Assembly (NCBI GenBank): GCA_903915315.1
Contig: CAIWSO010000024.1
Coordinates: 1-5,650, forward strand
DNA length: 5,650 nucleotides
Direction of reading: 5' to 3'
Source of the DNA: an uncultured Spartobacteria bacterium
GTDB taxonomy: Bacteria; Verrucomicrobiota; Verrucomicrobiia; Chthoniobacterales; Terrimicrobiaceae
Below are positions 5,263 to 5,650 of the stretch, piece by piece. The notes under the pieces were generated by a model. That model was not told the DNA's origin. It saw only the letters and a program-made list of their open reading frames with translations, and ran no database searches. The translations under genes and the position numbers were made by a program. Position 1 is the stretch's first letter; the number at the start of each line of letters is the position of its first letter.

Positions 5263-5650
5263 ATGATTCTCTCCACCGCCCAAATGCTCGACGCGGAGGC
5301 CAAGGCCTTTGCGGAGGGCCGGACGGCGGAGGAACTCATGGAGCAGGCGGGATCGCAGTTGGCGGCATTGGTTCGCCAGTTCCATCCCACACCCGGCACG
5401 TGCCGGATATTTTTTGGTAAGGGCCACAATGGCGGCGACGTCCTTGTCGCCGGGCGTCATCTGGCCGCTGAAGGTTGGGGAATCGTATTGGAGCCGATTT
5501 TTCCCATAACCGCCCTATCCCCGCTAACGGCGACCCAACTCTCCCGCCTCCCGACCAGCATCCCTAGCCAAGCACGGCCACTGGTCGTCCTTGATGGAAT
5601 TCTTGGAATCGGAATCAAGGGCGATCCGCGAGAACCCGTCGCCACGGCAA
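5263..5650 (+). CDS. NAD(P)H-hydrate epimerase (YjeF N-terminal domain), 3' partial
   Basis: The first 129 residues of a YjeF_N-type protein are present; the gene runs off the right edge. The family epimerises the R and S forms of damaged NAD(P)H hydrate so that a dehydratase can repair it. The N-terminal helix STAQMLDAEA and the LMEQAG segment (25-30) are typical. A glycine-rich loop FGKGHNGGDVLVAGRHLA (51-68) resembles the family's GxGNNGGDGLVAARHL, with His55 for Asn and Val60 for Gly. The segment VVLDGILGIGIKGDPREP (108-125) matches the VDALFGTG region, with Asp111 at the expected catalytic position. Whether the protein continues into the C-terminal dehydratase kinase-like domain, as in bifunctional Nnr, is not visible. 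The ATG lies 4 bases past the dnaJ stop with a GAGG only 2 bases upstream, so cotranscription with grpE-dnaJ is likely. Confidence 0.87.
   Translation, partial: MILSTAQMLDAEAKAFAEGRTAEELMEQAGSQLAALVRQFHPTPGTCRIFFGKGHNGGDVLVAGRHLAAEGWGIVLEPIFPITALSPLTATQLSRLPTSIPSQARPLVVLDGILGIGIKGDPREPVATA

Overview
The window is a compact, almost entirely plus-strand stretch of bacterial chromosome carrying mainly housekeeping genes. Gene style (a DksA-like protein with a Lys/Ala/Pro tail, cysteine-poor L33 and S18 side by side, a Pal-type lipoprotein implying an outer membrane, weak Shine-Dalgarno signals, moderately high GC) suggests a Gram-negative bacterium. The PVC group, particularly Verrucomicrobiota, is my best guess. 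This is inference from protein flavour, not from a marker gene search.

Region 1 (1-1187) is a tight cluster: the 3' part of a TraR/DksA-family gene, then rpmG (L33) and rpsR (S18) at 6-base spacings. The DksA-like gene enters the window inside a near-perfect 18-base tandem repeat. It encodes at least twelve copies of the hexapeptide VAKAKP, giving a strongly basic tail fused in frame to the DksA-type coiled coil and a finger that keeps only two of four zinc cysteines. L33 and S18 also lack their zinc-binding cysteine sets, so all three are predicted not to bind zinc in the classical way. A hairpin (1201-1227) and a likely intrinsic terminator (1295-1325) close this region.

Region 2 (1352-1849) is a single gene for a Pal/OmpA-family peptidoglycan-binding lipoprotein. 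It is followed by a 318-base non-coding stretch with a good terminator-like hairpin (1981-2006), a weak promoter candidate and a long stem-loop just ahead of the next gene.

Region 3 (2168-5650) is a coupled operon. A membrane-anchored GAF plus PP2C/SpoIIE-type phosphatase overlaps grpE by the 4-base ATGA arrangement, grpE overlaps dnaJ the same way, and four bases later an NAD(P)H-hydrate epimerase gene starts and runs off the window. GrpE and DnaJ are the co-chaperones of DnaK, which is not in the window. The phosphatase is a probable signalling protein of the RsbU kind. Its tight coupling to the chaperone genes suggests a stress-response link, and the epimerase is a metabolite-repair enzyme.

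No mobile element, CRISPR array, tRNA or rRNA was recognised. The most unusual item is the repeat-tailed DksA-like protein. I see no clear new multi-gene system.
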